DNA of 64,000 nucleotides from the NCBI GenBank assembly GCA_043808235.1, contig JAZDFC010000068.1, positions 22,221-86,220 on the forward strand. Reading direction: 5' to 3'. Below the pieces are notes generated by a model. That model ran no database searches. It was given only the letters and a program-made list of their open reading frames with translations, and was not told the DNA's origin. The position numbers were made by a program, and so were the translations under genes. This document shows positions 33,912 to 43,429 of this stretch, one piece after another. Origin of the DNA: JAZDFC01 sp043808235. Its GTDB lineage: Bacteria > Bacteroidota > Ignavibacteria > Ignavibacteriales > Melioribacteraceae. Position 1 is the first letter of the stretch. Each line of letters starts with the position of its first letter.

Positions 33912-34898
33912 CTATAATTCCCCTTCCTTTGCAGTAATAAATGTGTTCCCTCTCTTTTTAAAGTAGTCAACTTCTCCGGTAATATTTAGAAAATTCTCGC
34001 TAGTAATAATTAAATGGAAAACACTATTTGTATCGCCGGTTTCGCAATAAAATTTTAACAACGATTTCACTTCATCAATATCTGTTGTTGTTAAATCCTT
34101 GAAATGAGCTTTTGAAATTATTTTTTTATGCTGCTTTTGGAATTCATCGCGGATAAAGCTAAACACTGGCGACTTTGAAATCTCTGAAGCATTATCGTAA
34201 ACACAATACTTGGCATCAGCAAAAACAGTGGACACGGCTTTTACAGAGGAGGAGAGTCTCTTTCTATCAAAGGATTCATCGAGCTTGAAATTCGATTCCG
34301 TTATTTCATCGCCAATTAAAATTACGAAATCATGTTTATATTCTTTCAGCTTTTTAATATCGGTTTCCGAATTAAACGACGGCAGTAGCGCAATTGTAAA
34401 AGGATAGGTTATTCCTAACAACTCATCCAAATTTTGGTAATCAATAATTATCATCAGTATTTTCGAGCGGTTGCGTTGTAACTGTTTATTATAATTGATG
34501 TCGGCGTTTAATTTTAAATATCCACCCGAATAAATTTTGAGTGACGAACCTCCGTTGATTGCCTTTTCCTCGTTCAAAATATTAATTTCATTCTTAGAAA
34601 ATCTGTCGGACAATTCCTTTAAAATCAGTGGAATAGGAAGATCATAAGGCAGATTGATTTCGAATTTTGAATTTATCGAATCATCATCTGCGGGCTTATA
34701 TTTTTTTGTTCGTATCCATTCTTCTTCGATGCCATAGTCATCTAAGATTTTTAAAAAACCTTGAGTTATTTCCATTACCGAAGAGTCAATCTGTTCCGGC
34801 TTCTCAGCCTTCTTTTTGAAGAGACTAACAGCAACATTGCCGAGCAACAAAACAATTGCGATAATGAGTAAAACGATGACTAAACGATTCTTATTCAA
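33912..34898 (-). CDS. Membrane-anchored protein resembling divergent polysaccharide deacetylase
   Basis: A 328-residue protein with one N-terminal membrane anchor (LVIVLLIIAIVLLLGNVAVSLF) and a periplasmic body. Residues ~145-200 follow the pattern of the divergent polysaccharide deacetylase family (PF04748): ILMIIIDYQNLDELLGITYPFTIALLPSFNSETDIKKLKEYKHDFVILIGDE mirrors the strand, IDD, PVTFAILP and ...EVMLH layout of that family. The catalytic-type second Asp of IDD is Tyr here and the later His is not obvious, so activity is doubtful. It lies 43 nt after an enoyl-CoA hydratase gene. Family assignment is moderate. Confidence 0.5.
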   Translation of the reverse strand: MNKNRLVIVLLIIAIVLLLGNVAVSLFKKKAEKPEQIDSSVMEITQGFLKILDDYGIEEEWIRTKKYKPADDDSINSKFEINLPYDLPIPLILKELSDRFSKNEINILNEEKAINGGSSLKIYSGGYLKLNADINYNKQLQRNRSKILMIIIDYQNLDELLGITYPFTIALLPSFNSETDIKKLKEYKHDFVILIGDEITESNFKLDESFDRKRLSSSVKAVSTVFADAKYCVYDNASEISKSPVFSFIRDEFQKQHKKIISKAHFKDLTTTDIDEVKSLLKFYCETGDTNSVFHLIITSENFLNITGEVDYFKKRGNTFITAKEGEL

Positions 34899-34941
34899 TT
34901 TACACCGAATTAATATTCATGTTCAATATGCTGAAATGAGA

Positions 34942-35721
34942 CTACTTATTTTTGAATTGAGGTTTTCTTTTTTCGATGAAAGCAGTTGTGCCTTCTTTAA
35001 AATCCTCGGTGCCACAACAGGCAGCGAATAACGATGCTTCTATTTTTAAACCTTCCTCTTTAGGAAGTTCAGCAGCAGCAACTGCTTGCAGAACCATTTT
35101 TACCGCAACTTGACTCTTAGATGAAATTTTAATTGCCAATTCTTTAGCCATCGGCAATAACTCTTCCGGTGGATATACTCTGTTTACGAGTCCCAGATTA
35201 AAAGCTTCGGTAGAATCAATCAAATGCCCGGTTAAAATATATTCAAGCGCTCGTCCTGAATTTATAAGCTTTGTCAATCGCTGTGTGCCGCCGTAACCCG
35301 GTATAATTCCAAGATTTACTTCGGGCTGTCCGAATTTTGCTTTTTCGGATGCGAGCCGAATATGACAAGCCATTGCAAGTTCGCAACCACCGCCAAGAGC
35401 GAAACCGTTCACGACTGCTATCACAGGCTTACCAAGGTTTTCAATCAAATTAAAAACTTCCTGCCCATTCTCCGCAAAATTTTTCCCGGTATTCGAATCA
35501 AGTTGATTGATTTCAGCAATATCAGCTCCGGCAACAAAAGCCTTTTCGCCTGCGCCAGTAACAATCACAACATTTACTGAGTCATTAGTTTTTATCTTTG
35601 TAAAAAGCTCTCGCAATTCAGCAAGCATTTCAATATTTAAAGCATTGAGTTTATCTGTCCGGTTTATCGTAATAACCGCGACTGAATCAGATAAATCGAA
35701 AAGCAAGTATTTATATTCCAT
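34942..35721 (-). CDS. Enoyl-CoA hydratase / crotonase-family protein
   Basis: Crotonases add water to 2-enoyl-CoA during fatty-acid or butyrate metabolism. The 259-residue product has the oxyanion-hole segments GAGEKAFVAGADIAEI and NGFALGGGCELAMACHIRLAS. The two catalytic glutamates lie in the expected stretch: E in GQPEVNLGIIPGYGGTQRL and the preceding EL region. Length and motifs fit the short-chain enoyl-CoA hydratases (crt/EchA). No thiolase or dehydrogenase neighbours, so the exact pathway is not given by context. Confidence 0.9.
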   Translation of the reverse strand: MEYKYLLFDLSDSVAVITINRTDKLNALNIEMLAELRELFTKIKTNDSVNVVIVTGAGEKAFVAGADIAEINQLDSNTGKNFAENGQEVFNLIENLGKPVIAVVNGFALGGGCELAMACHIRLASEKAKFGQPEVNLGIIPGYGGTQRLTKLINSGRALEYILTGHLIDSTEAFNLGLVNRVYPPEELLPMAKELAIKISSKSQVAVKMVLQAVAAAELPKEEGLKIEASLFAACCGTEDFKEGTTAFIEKRKPQFKNK

Positions 35722-35732
35722 TTATTCCTTCC

Positions 35733-36317
35733 TTAAAATTTTACAAATATTGGAATCCTAACTGATAAATCGAAAGAGAGAAATTGATCCTTTTCGAAAT
35801 AATTATAATAACCGGCAACATCCATCAGAAACATTGAGAATCCTCCCCCAATATGGAAACCGGTTTTAGCAACTTCCTCAACAAAATTATCGCGGCCTAT
35901 ACCAATTTTAAACTGATGGTAGTTTTCAAAATACCCAAAGGAGAATCCGCCCATTGCAACCGGCATTAATATTACAACATCCTTTATTATCGGCGGGAAA
36001 AAATATTTAATACCCGCATCAAGAATAATACTATTGCTGGAGTAAGATGAATAATCGGTCACTTTATAGAAGCCTTGTTGACCGGGATTATGCTGGTACC
36101 CGATTTTCATATATATGAAAACCGGGAGATATTCATTATCCGTATAAGAAAATTCGAAATCGAATCCCGCGCCGATATTAACATCATCAGAACCATCGCC
36201 AATTGGGAACCGCGGACCGACGCCAGCCGCGAGAAATAATCCTTTCGCTTCGCCGAAACGAAATTGCCCAAATGAATTTACTGCTAACAGCAGCAATATT
36301 AAAAATATCTTTTTCAT
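35733..36317 (-). CDS. Predicted outer-membrane beta-barrel protein, unknown function
   Basis: A 194-residue exported protein. The signal peptide is MKKIFLILLLLAVNSFGQ. The mature part is made of alternating aromatic/glycine strands (FDFEFSYTDNEYLPVFIYMKIGYQ, GGFSFGYFENYHQFKIGIG) and ends on a C-terminal aromatic/charged strand (LSFDLSVRIPIFVKF), as expected for a small porin-like barrel. I do not recognise the family. It begins 10 nt after the gene at 36327 and ends 12 nt before the crotonase gene, so the three may form one transcript. Confidence 0.65.
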   Translation of the reverse strand: MKKIFLILLLLAVNSFGQFRFGEAKGLFLAAGVGPRFPIGDGSDDVNIGAGFDFEFSYTDNEYLPVFIYMKIGYQHNPGQQGFYKVTDYSSYSSNSIILDAGIKYFFPPIIKDVVILMPVAMGGFSFGYFENYHQFKIGIGRDNFVEEVAKTGFHIGGGFSMFLMDVAGYYNYFEKDQFLSFDLSVRIPIFVKF

Positions 36318-36326
36318 CTCTATATA

Positions 36327-36785
36327 CTATTGTAAAATTTTTATTCCAATCCCGTATTTATAAACCAACTCCGCGCCATAATTTCCAGTCAAATATAAAA
36401 AGTAACAACCAATTAAACCAAGCACTGAAAAAATAATTAAAAAAGTCTTCGTTAATTTCTTTTTCATCACAATATACGTTCTAAAAATAAATAGTAATAA
36501 AAAATACCACAAAGTAACAGTAGCAAATTGTTCGTGCAAAGCGATAATCTCGTTAGGGAATTTCTGTTGTAATCCAAAAATCAATTTAGCTGTTTCATAT
36601 GCCTGGTTGCCGGTAAGCACGGCGGCAACTGCAGATAAAATTCCAAACGATAAAATCAAATGCGCTGATTTTGTATAGGCGTCTTTCTTAAATAGAACTC
36701 CGAATATTTCCATAAATGTATAGATAACAAAAAGCGCTATAGGGAAATGAACAATTTTAGGATGAAGTCCAGCAAAAAATTCCAT
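36327..36785 (-). CDS. DUF2231-type integral membrane protein
   Basis: A 152-residue protein with four hydrophobic spans. The N-terminal LHPKIVHFPIALFVIYTF motif, the TG in AAVLTGNQAYE and the mid-protein EIIALHEQFATVT with its histidine match the DUF2231 membrane family. Conserved histidines suggest metal or haem binding, but function is not established. No signal peptide separate from the first span. Confidence 0.7.
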   Translation of the reverse strand: MEFFAGLHPKIVHFPIALFVIYTFMEIFGVLFKKDAYTKSAHLILSFGILSAVAAVLTGNQAYETAKLIFGLQQKFPNEIIALHEQFATVTLWYFLLLFIFRTYIVMKKKLTKTFLIIFSVLGLIGCYFLYLTGNYGAELVYKYGIGIKILQ

Positions 36786-36880
36786 TTACATATTTTCCAT
36801 CTTTATTTTTCTAAATAACTCATTTTCCATTTTCTATTTTCCATCTTCTATCTTCTGAGTTCCAAAATGAAATTCCAAAA

Positions 36881-37636
36881 TCAACCGCACAATACACTTC
36901 CGCCATTCACATTTAATATTTCTCCATTTATATGTCTTGCAAGGTCTGATGCTAAAAATAAAACTGGTCCGGCAATATCTTGTGCAGTAGCTATTCTACC
37001 AATCGGTATATCTTTCCGTATTTTTTCCATATAATTTTTATCAGCAAATACTTCATCATTCATTTCCGTATCCACCCAGCCTGGCGCAACTGAATTTACA
37101 GTAATATTGAATGCGGCTAACTCTACCGCAAGCGATTTTGTGAATGAAATCATCCCGCCCTTCGACGCAGCATAATGAGAATGAAACGCTTCGCCTCTTT
37201 GCCCGGCAGTTGAGGAAATATTAATAATTCTTCCGAAATTATTTTTTTTCATCACCGGAATTACAGCTTTGGCGAAAAGGAAAGTCGATGTTAAATTTAT
37301 ACGCATTAACTTTTCCCAATGATCGAGTGTCATCTTTGTTATATCGCCATCGTTCCATATTCCCGCATTGTGAACCAGAACATCGATTTTTCCAAATTCA
37401 TTTACCACATCTCCAACACACTTGTTTATATCCACTTCCGATTCCATATCAACTTTGTAGGCTGCAACTTTTGATACTGATTGCATATCATTAATCAATT
37501 TATTTTTTCGGGCTTCGGCGCTAATGTAAGTAAATGCTACCTCAGATCCTGCAGCTGCGAATAAACGAACGCAGGATTCACCAATTCCTCTTGAACCACC
37601 CGTTATTAATGTTACCTTATTTTTTAGATTGATCAC
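36881..37636 (-). CDS. Short-chain dehydrogenase/reductase (FabG-like)
   Basis: A 251-residue NAD(P)-dependent oxidoreductase. It has the classical SDR set: TGGSRGIGES cofactor loop, NAG (HNAGIW), the serine in INISSTAGQRG, and YAASKGG with the catalytic Tyr-Lys. The closest family style is 3-oxoacyl-ACP reductase (FabG), but many SDRs of this length have other substrates. It starts directly after truA (stop 37637, start 37636), so the two genes are likely co-transcribed. The short AT-rich gap downstream (36786-36880) has no clear terminator. Confidence 0.88.
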   Translation of the reverse strand: MINLKNKVTLITGGSRGIGESCVRLFAAAGSEVAFTYISAEARKNKLINDMQSVSKVAAYKVDMESEVDINKCVGDVVNEFGKIDVLVHNAGIWNDGDITKMTLDHWEKLMRINLTSTFLFAKAVIPVMKKNNFGRIINISSTAGQRGEAFHSHYAASKGGMISFTKSLAVELAAFNITVNSVAPGWVDTEMNDEVFADKNYMEKIRKDIPIGRIATAQDIAGPVLFLASDLARHINGEILNVNGGSVLCG

Positions 37637-38371
37637 TCAATACCTCACTTTATACAAAATTAATCCTTGAGCGGGAACAGAACGACCCGCAGCATCGCGG
37701 TTTTTTTGCTCGAATATTTTTTCAATTGAAAACTCATTACTGCGATCTTCCACCCGCTCCAACATTGTACCAACAATAGCCCGTACCATCCCGCGTAAAA
37801 ATCGATTTGCCTCTATATAAAAAATTAGAAAACTATTTTTTCGATTCCAGCGGGCAAACGTTACATCGCAAAAATTTGTTTCAGTTTCCGATCCGGTTTT
37901 TGCAAAGGAGGAATAGTCTTTATTTCCAATTAGATATTTTGACAACTCATTCAACTCATTCGCATCAAGTTTTTCAGAGCGGGGATAAAAGTAAGAATAC
38001 TTTTTATAAAATGGTGACTTGACGGAATTGAATATATAATAATAACTTCTCGATTTTGCGTCAAACCTTGAATGGAATTTTTCATCAACTTTTTCCATTG
38101 ATAACACTGCAATACTAAATGGAAGCATCGAGTTCAGCGAATATTGGAATTTGGGGACTTCAATTTCCATCTGCGTTCTAAAGTTGGCTGTTTGTCCAAG
38201 CGCGTGTACACCGGCATCCGTTCTCCCAGCTCCAATTAAAGTGATATCTTCGCGAGTAAGAATTTTGAGGCAGCGAGTTAATTCATCTTGAATTGTATCC
38301 GCATTTCTCTGCATCTGCCAGCCGGCAAAATCAGTTCCGTCGTATTGGATTGTGAATTTGTAGTTGTTCAA
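37637..38371 (-). CDS. truA: tRNA pseudouridine(38-40) synthase
   Basis: TruA converts uridines 38-40 in the tRNA anticodon arm to pseudouridine. The 244-residue product has the catalytic aspartate motif GAGRTDAGVHALGQ and the YDGTDFAGWQ N-terminus, and FLRGMVRAIVGTML in the C-terminal part. Length is typical. Confidence 0.96.
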   Translation of the reverse strand: MNNYKFTIQYDGTDFAGWQMQRNADTIQDELTRCLKILTREDITLIGAGRTDAGVHALGQTANFRTQMEIEVPKFQYSLNSMLPFSIAVLSMEKVDEKFHSRFDAKSRSYYYIFNSVKSPFYKKYSYFYPRSEKLDANELNELSKYLIGNKDYSSFAKTGSETETNFCDVTFARWNRKNSFLIFYIEANRFLRGMVRAIVGTMLERVEDRSNEFSIEKIFEQKNRDAAGRSVPAQGLILYKVRY

Positions 38372-38488
38372 TATTTTCCGGTAATAACTTCATCACAAAG
38401 TTATAAAAAGTTACGGACTAATATCATGGAAGGATTTTAATTACAATGCATTTAGCGTAATGAGCTACACTAAGAAAAAACACTTCGA

Positions 38489-39214
38489 CTAAAATTTCGT
38501 TACAAAATTAAAAGTAAACTGCGCCGGTAAAGTCGGTTGAGCATCCACCCCAAAATTCACATTCCAGCTTACTTCTTCCGCGAGGTTTTTGTTGTACTTC
38601 GAAACCAACCGTACTGCATTGATCGCGCTTATAACTCTGTTGAGAAGTAACGCACCGGCGGCAAATCGAATATTATTGTAAGCTTGTTCGCTGGAAGACC
38701 ACATGTTTCTATATTCTCTTCTTTCGGTAACATTATCCCATTCCCAATAATATTTCTCGCGATCCAGCATTTCTTCATAATTTCTATGCAAGCTTTGGTA
38801 CTCGTTGTATTCATCGATGCTGATATAATCTGTTATCGTTGCAAAATAATCTTCATCCTTTCCTTCCAGATTTACGTTTCCATTAGAAGCGGCGAAAGAT
38901 TTATAATTATCCATCTGCCAATTACCGTAAATATTTAATCCCGCCAATGTTGACCAAAAAACACCATCGGCAATAGTCAAGTACATTCCGGTACTGTAAT
39001 CGCCCGCGTATAATTCTCCCATACCCGGTAACAATAATGAGTAAAGAATTGCGATTCCCGCACTCTTCTTTGGTTTGGCATCTTCAAAAAATACATTGTT
39101 TTGATTTATCTGCGATGGAATAATTTCCTGTTTTAATTCAATTACACTTTTTTCGGTTTGAGTTTGGCTGAATATTGCAGAAGCAGTTAAAAATAGGATT
39201 AAAAATTTTTTCAT
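38489..39214 (-). CDS. Exported DUF5683-like membrane protein
   Basis: A 241-residue protein with signal peptide MKKFLILFLTASAIFSQ. The segment PKKSAGIAILYSLLLPGMGELYAGDYSTGMYLTIADGVFW ("SLLLPGxGELYAG" style) is characteristic of the DUF5683 group found in Bacteroidota and relatives. The second half is rich in charged and aromatic residues and ends in a short hydrophobic strand. Function unknown. It begins 3 nt after mtaB and may be co-transcribed with it. Confidence 0.65.
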   Translation of the reverse strand: MKKFLILFLTASAIFSQTQTEKSVIELKQEIIPSQINQNNVFFEDAKPKKSAGIAILYSLLLPGMGELYAGDYSTGMYLTIADGVFWSTLAGLNIYGNWQMDNYKSFAASNGNVNLEGKDEDYFATITDYISIDEYNEYQSLHRNYEEMLDREKYYWEWDNVTERREYRNMWSSSEQAYNNIRFAAGALLLNRVISAINAVRLVSKYNKNLAEEVSWNVNFGVDAQPTLPAQFTFNFVTKF

Positions 39215-39217
39215 CGT

Positions 39218-40543
39218 TTATCCGGCAAGTACATTTAATGAATTTGATTGAATAATGTCCGATACACAAAGATTATCGGCGACATCTGAAATTTGAATTT
39301 TTTTGAATTTATTCACAAGGTCAAAATTATATGGATGAGTCACCCTCACATAATTTGACGAGAACCCACGCATCATTCCATCGTGATTTTCATGCTCAAA
39401 TAGCACTTCCAATTCATGCCCGATCATTCTACGGTAGAATTCATCTCTTCTTTTTTCGCTTAATGCTCTAAGAATTTTATTGCGTCTTTTCCGTTCGGCT
39501 ATATCCACATTTCCTTCAATCGAAAGCGCTTTTGTATTCGGACGTTCGGAATAAGTGAATACATGCAGATATGAAAACGGTAAGCTCATTAGATAATTCT
39601 GAGTTTCGAGGAATTCATTTTCAGTTTCACCCGGCGTACCAACAATCACATCAATCCCAATTCCTACTTCCGGAATTTTATCAACAGCTTTCAATATCAA
39701 ATCCCGGTACAATTCTGTATTGTATCTTCGCTGCATCAATCTTAGTATTTTAGGACTACCGCTTTGCATCGGAATGTGAAAATGTTTGCACATCTTTTCG
39801 CTATCACCGGTTAGCGAGAGAATATCATCCGAAAGTAAATTTGGTTCAATCGAACTGATTCGTATTCTAAAATCTCCCGGCAACGCTACAAATTTTTTGA
39901 GTAATTGAAAAAGATTTGTTGAATATGCTTTCCCGTAATCGCCAACATTTACACCGGTAAGAATTATTTCTTTGTACCCCTCATCCAATAGTTCTTTGAA
40001 TTTTGCTGCCGCGTCATCGGGAATCATGCTTCGTGATTTCCCTCGCGCCAACGGTATCGTACAAAATGAGCAAGTATAATCGCATCCATCCTGAATTTTG
40101 AAGAAAGCGCGTGTTCTGTTGTCGGAATCGGTTGAAGATGCGGTAAAAAAAGAATTCATATCATCGTTTGGCGAGATATAAATACATGATATATCTTTCT
40201 TCTCAAATTTTTCGATAAGCGAAAATATTTTGAACTTATCATTACTGCCGAGGACTGCATCAACACCTTTTATAGAAGTGATTTCTTCGGGACGAAGTTG
40301 GGCGTAACAGCCGGTGACTGCAATAAATGCATTGGGATTCTCGCGCAATGCGCGGCGAACAATCTGCCTGCATTCTTTATCGGCAGTATCGGTTACAGTA
40401 CAAGTATTGATAATATATACATCAGCGGCTTCCTCCTTGAACTCAACGATTTTATAGCCATTATTTTTAAATTGCTCGGCAATCGAAGATGTTTCGGAAA
40501 AATTCAGTTTGCAACCCAATGTATGAAAAGCCACTTTTGGCAA
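39218..40543 (-). CDS. mtaB: tRNA (N6-threonylcarbamoyladenosine-2-)-methylthiotransferase MtaB
   Basis: MtaB is a radical-SAM enzyme that adds a methylthio group to t6A37 in tRNA. The 441 residues hold the N-terminal UPF0004 domain with three cysteines (TLGCKLN, NTCTVTD, TGCYAQ), the radical-SAM cluster CDYTCSFC, and a C-terminal TRAM domain. The KLN in the first motif separates MtaB from MiaB and RimO. It follows rpsA after a strong terminator, so it may have its own promoter. Confidence 0.93.
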   Translation of the reverse strand: MPKVAFHTLGCKLNFSETSSIAEQFKNNGYKIVEFKEEAADVYIINTCTVTDTADKECRQIVRRALRENPNAFIAVTGCYAQLRPEEITSIKGVDAVLGSNDKFKIFSLIEKFEKKDISCIYISPNDDMNSFFTASSTDSDNRTRAFFKIQDGCDYTCSFCTIPLARGKSRSMIPDDAAAKFKELLDEGYKEIILTGVNVGDYGKAYSTNLFQLLKKFVALPGDFRIRISSIEPNLLSDDILSLTGDSEKMCKHFHIPMQSGSPKILRLMQRRYNTELYRDLILKAVDKIPEVGIGIDVIVGTPGETENEFLETQNYLMSLPFSYLHVFTYSERPNTKALSIEGNVDIAERKRRNKILRALSEKRRDEFYRRMIGHELEVLFEHENHDGMMRGFSSNYVRVTHPYNFDLVNKFKKIQISDVADNLCVSDIIQSNSLNVLAG

Positions 40544-40559
40544 AATATTTTCCTTTCAT

Positions 40560-40597
40560 AAAAAAAGGGCTGTATTTTAAAAAACAAAATACAGCCC
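40560..40597 (-). terminator. Intrinsic terminator after rpsA
   Basis: On the minus strand GGGCTGTATTTT (read at 40597-40586) pairs perfectly with AAAATACAGCCC (40578-40567), a 12-bp stem with a 7-nt loop, and seven T follow. It lies 20 nt after the rpsA stop codon and just before the mtaB start. Confidence 0.9.
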
Positions 40598-40618
40598 CGT
40601 AATATTTACATACTTATT

Positions 40619-42517
40619 CTAGTTTTCTTTTGTTTCGATTTCGGCTTCGGGTGTTTCATCTTTCGTTTCTTCAACAATCGGTTTGACTGCCGGAGTTTCG
40701 ATTTTTACCGCTGCCGGAATGTTTACTTTTACCTCCGGTTCATAAAGATTGAATTCGGAAGAATCAAATTTACCGAGGTCGGAATTCTTTATTGCATCAA
40801 CAGAAACTTTTTCAAGTTTGTGAGCGGCAATATATTCTGAAATTTCTTCGTCGGATTTTTCTTTCAACGCTGCAAGAGCGCTGAGAACGATCTTCTTGTT
40901 TTCCTTATCGAATTCAACTACTTTCAACGGAAGTTTTACATCCATCGGATAGCTGTACGATAAATTTTTAATCTTCGAAGTGGATAGCTGTGTTGCAGGA
41001 ACAAATCCGTCAACGCCTGAAGGCAATTCGATGATTAATCCCTTTTCGATAATCCGAACAACTTTTCCTTCGGTTTTAACTCCAACAGCATAATCTTTTT
41101 CGAATGATGTCCATGGATTATCTTTTACTTGTTTATGACCGAGCGAAATTTTTCTCTGTTCGGTATCAACGTTAAGAACAACGACTTCGATGTTCTCTCC
41201 TTTTTTAACAACTTCGCCGGGATGACGTATTTTTTTCGTCCATGATAAATCGGAGATATGAACAAGTCCGTCAATTCCAGGTTCCATTTCAACGAACACG
41301 CCAAAGTTGGTAAGGTTACGAGCAATACCGCTGTGCTTTGAGCCAACAGGATACTTCTTCATTAACTCTTCCCAGGGATCGGGAGTTAATTGTTTCATTC
41401 CAAGAGAAATTTTCTTTTCGTTTTTATCGAGACTTAAAATTATAGCTTCGATTATTTGCCCCATAGAAACGAACTGCGATGGATGGCTGATGTGCTGTGT
41501 CCAGCTCATTTCGGAAATGTGAATCAAGCCTTCAATGCCCTTTTCTATTTCGATGAACGCACCGTAATCGGTTAATGATACTACTCTGCCGGCTACTTTA
41601 TCGCCAATCTTATATTTCTGCTCAATGTTTTCCCACGGATGCGGAAGTAATTGTTTCAAGCTAAGCGAGATACGTTTCTTTTCCATATCGAAATCGGTAA
41701 CAACAACTTTAATCTGCTCGTCAAGTTTAACAACTTCGCTTGGGTGATTAATTCTTCCCCAGCTTAAATCGGTAATGTGAATTAAACCGTCAACTCCTCC
41801 AAGATCGATGAACACACCGAAATCGGTAATTGCCTTAACGGTACCTTCAAGTATCTGACCTTTTTCCAATCCTTCCAGAATTTCTTTTCTCTGATCATGA
41901 ATGGTTTCTTCGATAAGAACTTTATGTGAAACAACAATATTTTCAGTAGGAATATTAACCTTCACAATTTTAAAGTCCATCGTTTGACCGATGAGCGCAT
42001 CAAAATCGCGGACAGGTCTAATATCAATTTGCGAACCTGGTAAAAAAGCTTCGATGCCGATAATATCTACAACCATACCGCCTTTGATTCTCTTTAAGAT
42101 TTTACCGGCAATAACAAGCTCTTTTTCAAAAGCTTCCATAACTCTTGCCCAAACCTTAAGGAAATCAGCGCGCTTTTTACTTAGTACCAGATTACCTTCT
42201 TCATCTTCAACGCTTTCGATTACTACATCAACTTCTCCGCCTAATTTCAATTCATCAGTCGATGTGAATTCTGATTTGGGAATAGAACCATCGGATTTGA
42301 AGCCGACATCGAGAACCACATTGTCGCTTGAAATACCTACTATTTTTCCCTTGATTATTTCGCCTTCTTGAATATCTCTAAAAGACTCATCATAAAGCTT
42401 TGAGAGTAAAAGCAATTCTTCCTGCGAATATTCATCACTGTTTAGAAACTTAACAGTATCCCTGGGTTTCTTCTTAGGTTCCTGTTCAACAGTTTCTTCT
42501 TTTACTAATTCGGACAT
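40619..42517 (-). CDS. rpsA: 30S ribosomal protein S1
   Basis: S1 recruits mRNA to the 30S subunit through repeated S1 (OB-fold) domains. The 632 residues contain six: weaker ones at about 52-120 and 135-205, four classical ones between ~215 and 545 (each with a GxVxxITDFGVFI/VxxYGAFI-type strand and GLIHISDLSW), and a final VDGFVP repeat. The start ATG has a GGAGG site. The C-terminal tail is long and acidic (repeats of ET/EE), as in Bacteroidota. It lies downstream of cmk, as in many bacteria. Confidence 0.96.
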   Translation of the reverse strand: MSELVKEETVEQEPKKKPRDTVKFLNSDEYSQEELLLLSKLYDESFRDIQEGEIIKGKIVGISSDNVVLDVGFKSDGSIPKSEFTSTDELKLGGEVDVVIESVEDEEGNLVLSKKRADFLKVWARVMEAFEKELVIAGKILKRIKGGMVVDIIGIEAFLPGSQIDIRPVRDFDALIGQTMDFKIVKVNIPTENIVVSHKVLIEETIHDQRKEILEGLEKGQILEGTVKAITDFGVFIDLGGVDGLIHITDLSWGRINHPSEVVKLDEQIKVVVTDFDMEKKRISLSLKQLLPHPWENIEQKYKIGDKVAGRVVSLTDYGAFIEIEKGIEGLIHISEMSWTQHISHPSQFVSMGQIIEAIILSLDKNEKKISLGMKQLTPDPWEELMKKYPVGSKHSGIARNLTNFGVFVEMEPGIDGLVHISDLSWTKKIRHPGEVVKKGENIEVVVLNVDTEQRKISLGHKQVKDNPWTSFEKDYAVGVKTEGKVVRIIEKGLIIELPSGVDGFVPATQLSTSKIKNLSYSYPMDVKLPLKVVEFDKENKKIVLSALAALKEKSDEEISEYIAAHKLEKVSVDAIKNSDLGKFDSSEFNLYEPEVKVNIPAAVKIETPAVKPIVEETKDETPEAEIETKEN

Positions 42518-42620
42518 TAATCCTCCAAAAATAAATTACAGACAGTTTCATTCAGCGCCATCAACCAAAGGCAACCGCCATTTTTTTTAGTTTAACATTT
42601 TGTTTAAGATGGCTAAAAAA

Positions 42621-43292
42621 TTATTTCAAAATTTTATTTACAAGCTCTGATAATCTTTGCAGTTCTTCTTCAACAGTTATATCCGATGTATCTATTTCAA
42701 TCGCATCATCAGCTTTCATCAGCGGGCTGATTTCTCTTCCGCTGTCAATTTTATCACGCTTCTCAATATTGTTTTTAACTTCAGTAAAATCTATTTCAAT
42801 GCCTTTATCTTTATATTCCTTGAACCTACGCTTTGCCCGTTCGTCAACCGAAGCGGTCAAATAAATTTTCAAATCAGCATTAGGGAAAACCACAGTTGTG
42901 ATGTCTCTTCCTTCTGTTACAATACTGCCTTGTTCGCCAATCTGCCGCTGAAGTCTTACAAGCTCTTCCCGTACTTCGGGAATAATGCTTACTTCACTTA
43001 CAAGCGAGGTAACTTCTGGAGTTCTAATTTCCTCTGTAATCTCGTCGCTGTTTAGAAAAACCCGTGTTTTTCCATTCTCATACTTCAGCTTCAAATCGAT
43101 CGTCTTTATCAGTTCAATAATCTTATCGTTCTGCTCGTAAATTCCTTCCTTCAATACCAAATAAGTAACGGCCCGGTACATAGCGCCGGTATCGAGATAG
43201 AGAAAACCGAATTCATTTGCAAGATTTTTAGCCGCTGTACTCTTACCGGAACCGGCAGGACCATCTATTGCAACAATAATCTTTTTCGACAT
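42621..43292 (-). CDS. cmk: Cytidylate kinase
   Basis: Cmk phosphorylates CMP/dCMP. The start at 43292 gives 223 residues beginning MSKKIIVAIDGPAGSGKST with Walker A; a TTG three codons upstream is less plausible. The CMP-binding segment LDTGAMYRAVTYLVLKEG and the GRDITTVVFPNADLKIYLTAS motif are intact. The neighbouring rpsA downstream (about 100 nt) matches the widespread cmk-rpsA pair. Confidence 0.96.
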   Translation of the reverse strand: MSKKIIVAIDGPAGSGKSTAAKNLANEFGFLYLDTGAMYRAVTYLVLKEGIYEQNDKIIELIKTIDLKLKYENGKTRVFLNSDEITEEIRTPEVTSLVSEVSIIPEVREELVRLQRQIGEQGSIVTEGRDITTVVFPNADLKIYLTASVDERAKRRFKEYKDKGIEIDFTEVKNNIEKRDKIDSGREISPLMKADDAIEIDTSDITVEEELQRLSELVNKILK

Positions 43293-43429
43293 AGGGTGCA
43301 AAAATAAGCAATGAAATCCCGCAATCCAAAAAATAAATACTGCTTTATAGCTATTAAATCATTCCTAAACAATAAGTTAGAAAGATGATTGGAGGGTCTG
43401 AACGGCTGTTCATCGAAAAGCCGCAAAAA

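Noticed and set aside
36786..36880. TTTTCCAT-type repeats downstream of the SDR gene
   Set aside because: Simple pyrimidine-rich repetition without palindromes; does not match the REP-like units.
41991..42371. 126-codon plus-strand frame inside rpsA
   Set aside because: Antisense shadow; the Ser/Thr-rich product is what reversed rpsA codons give.
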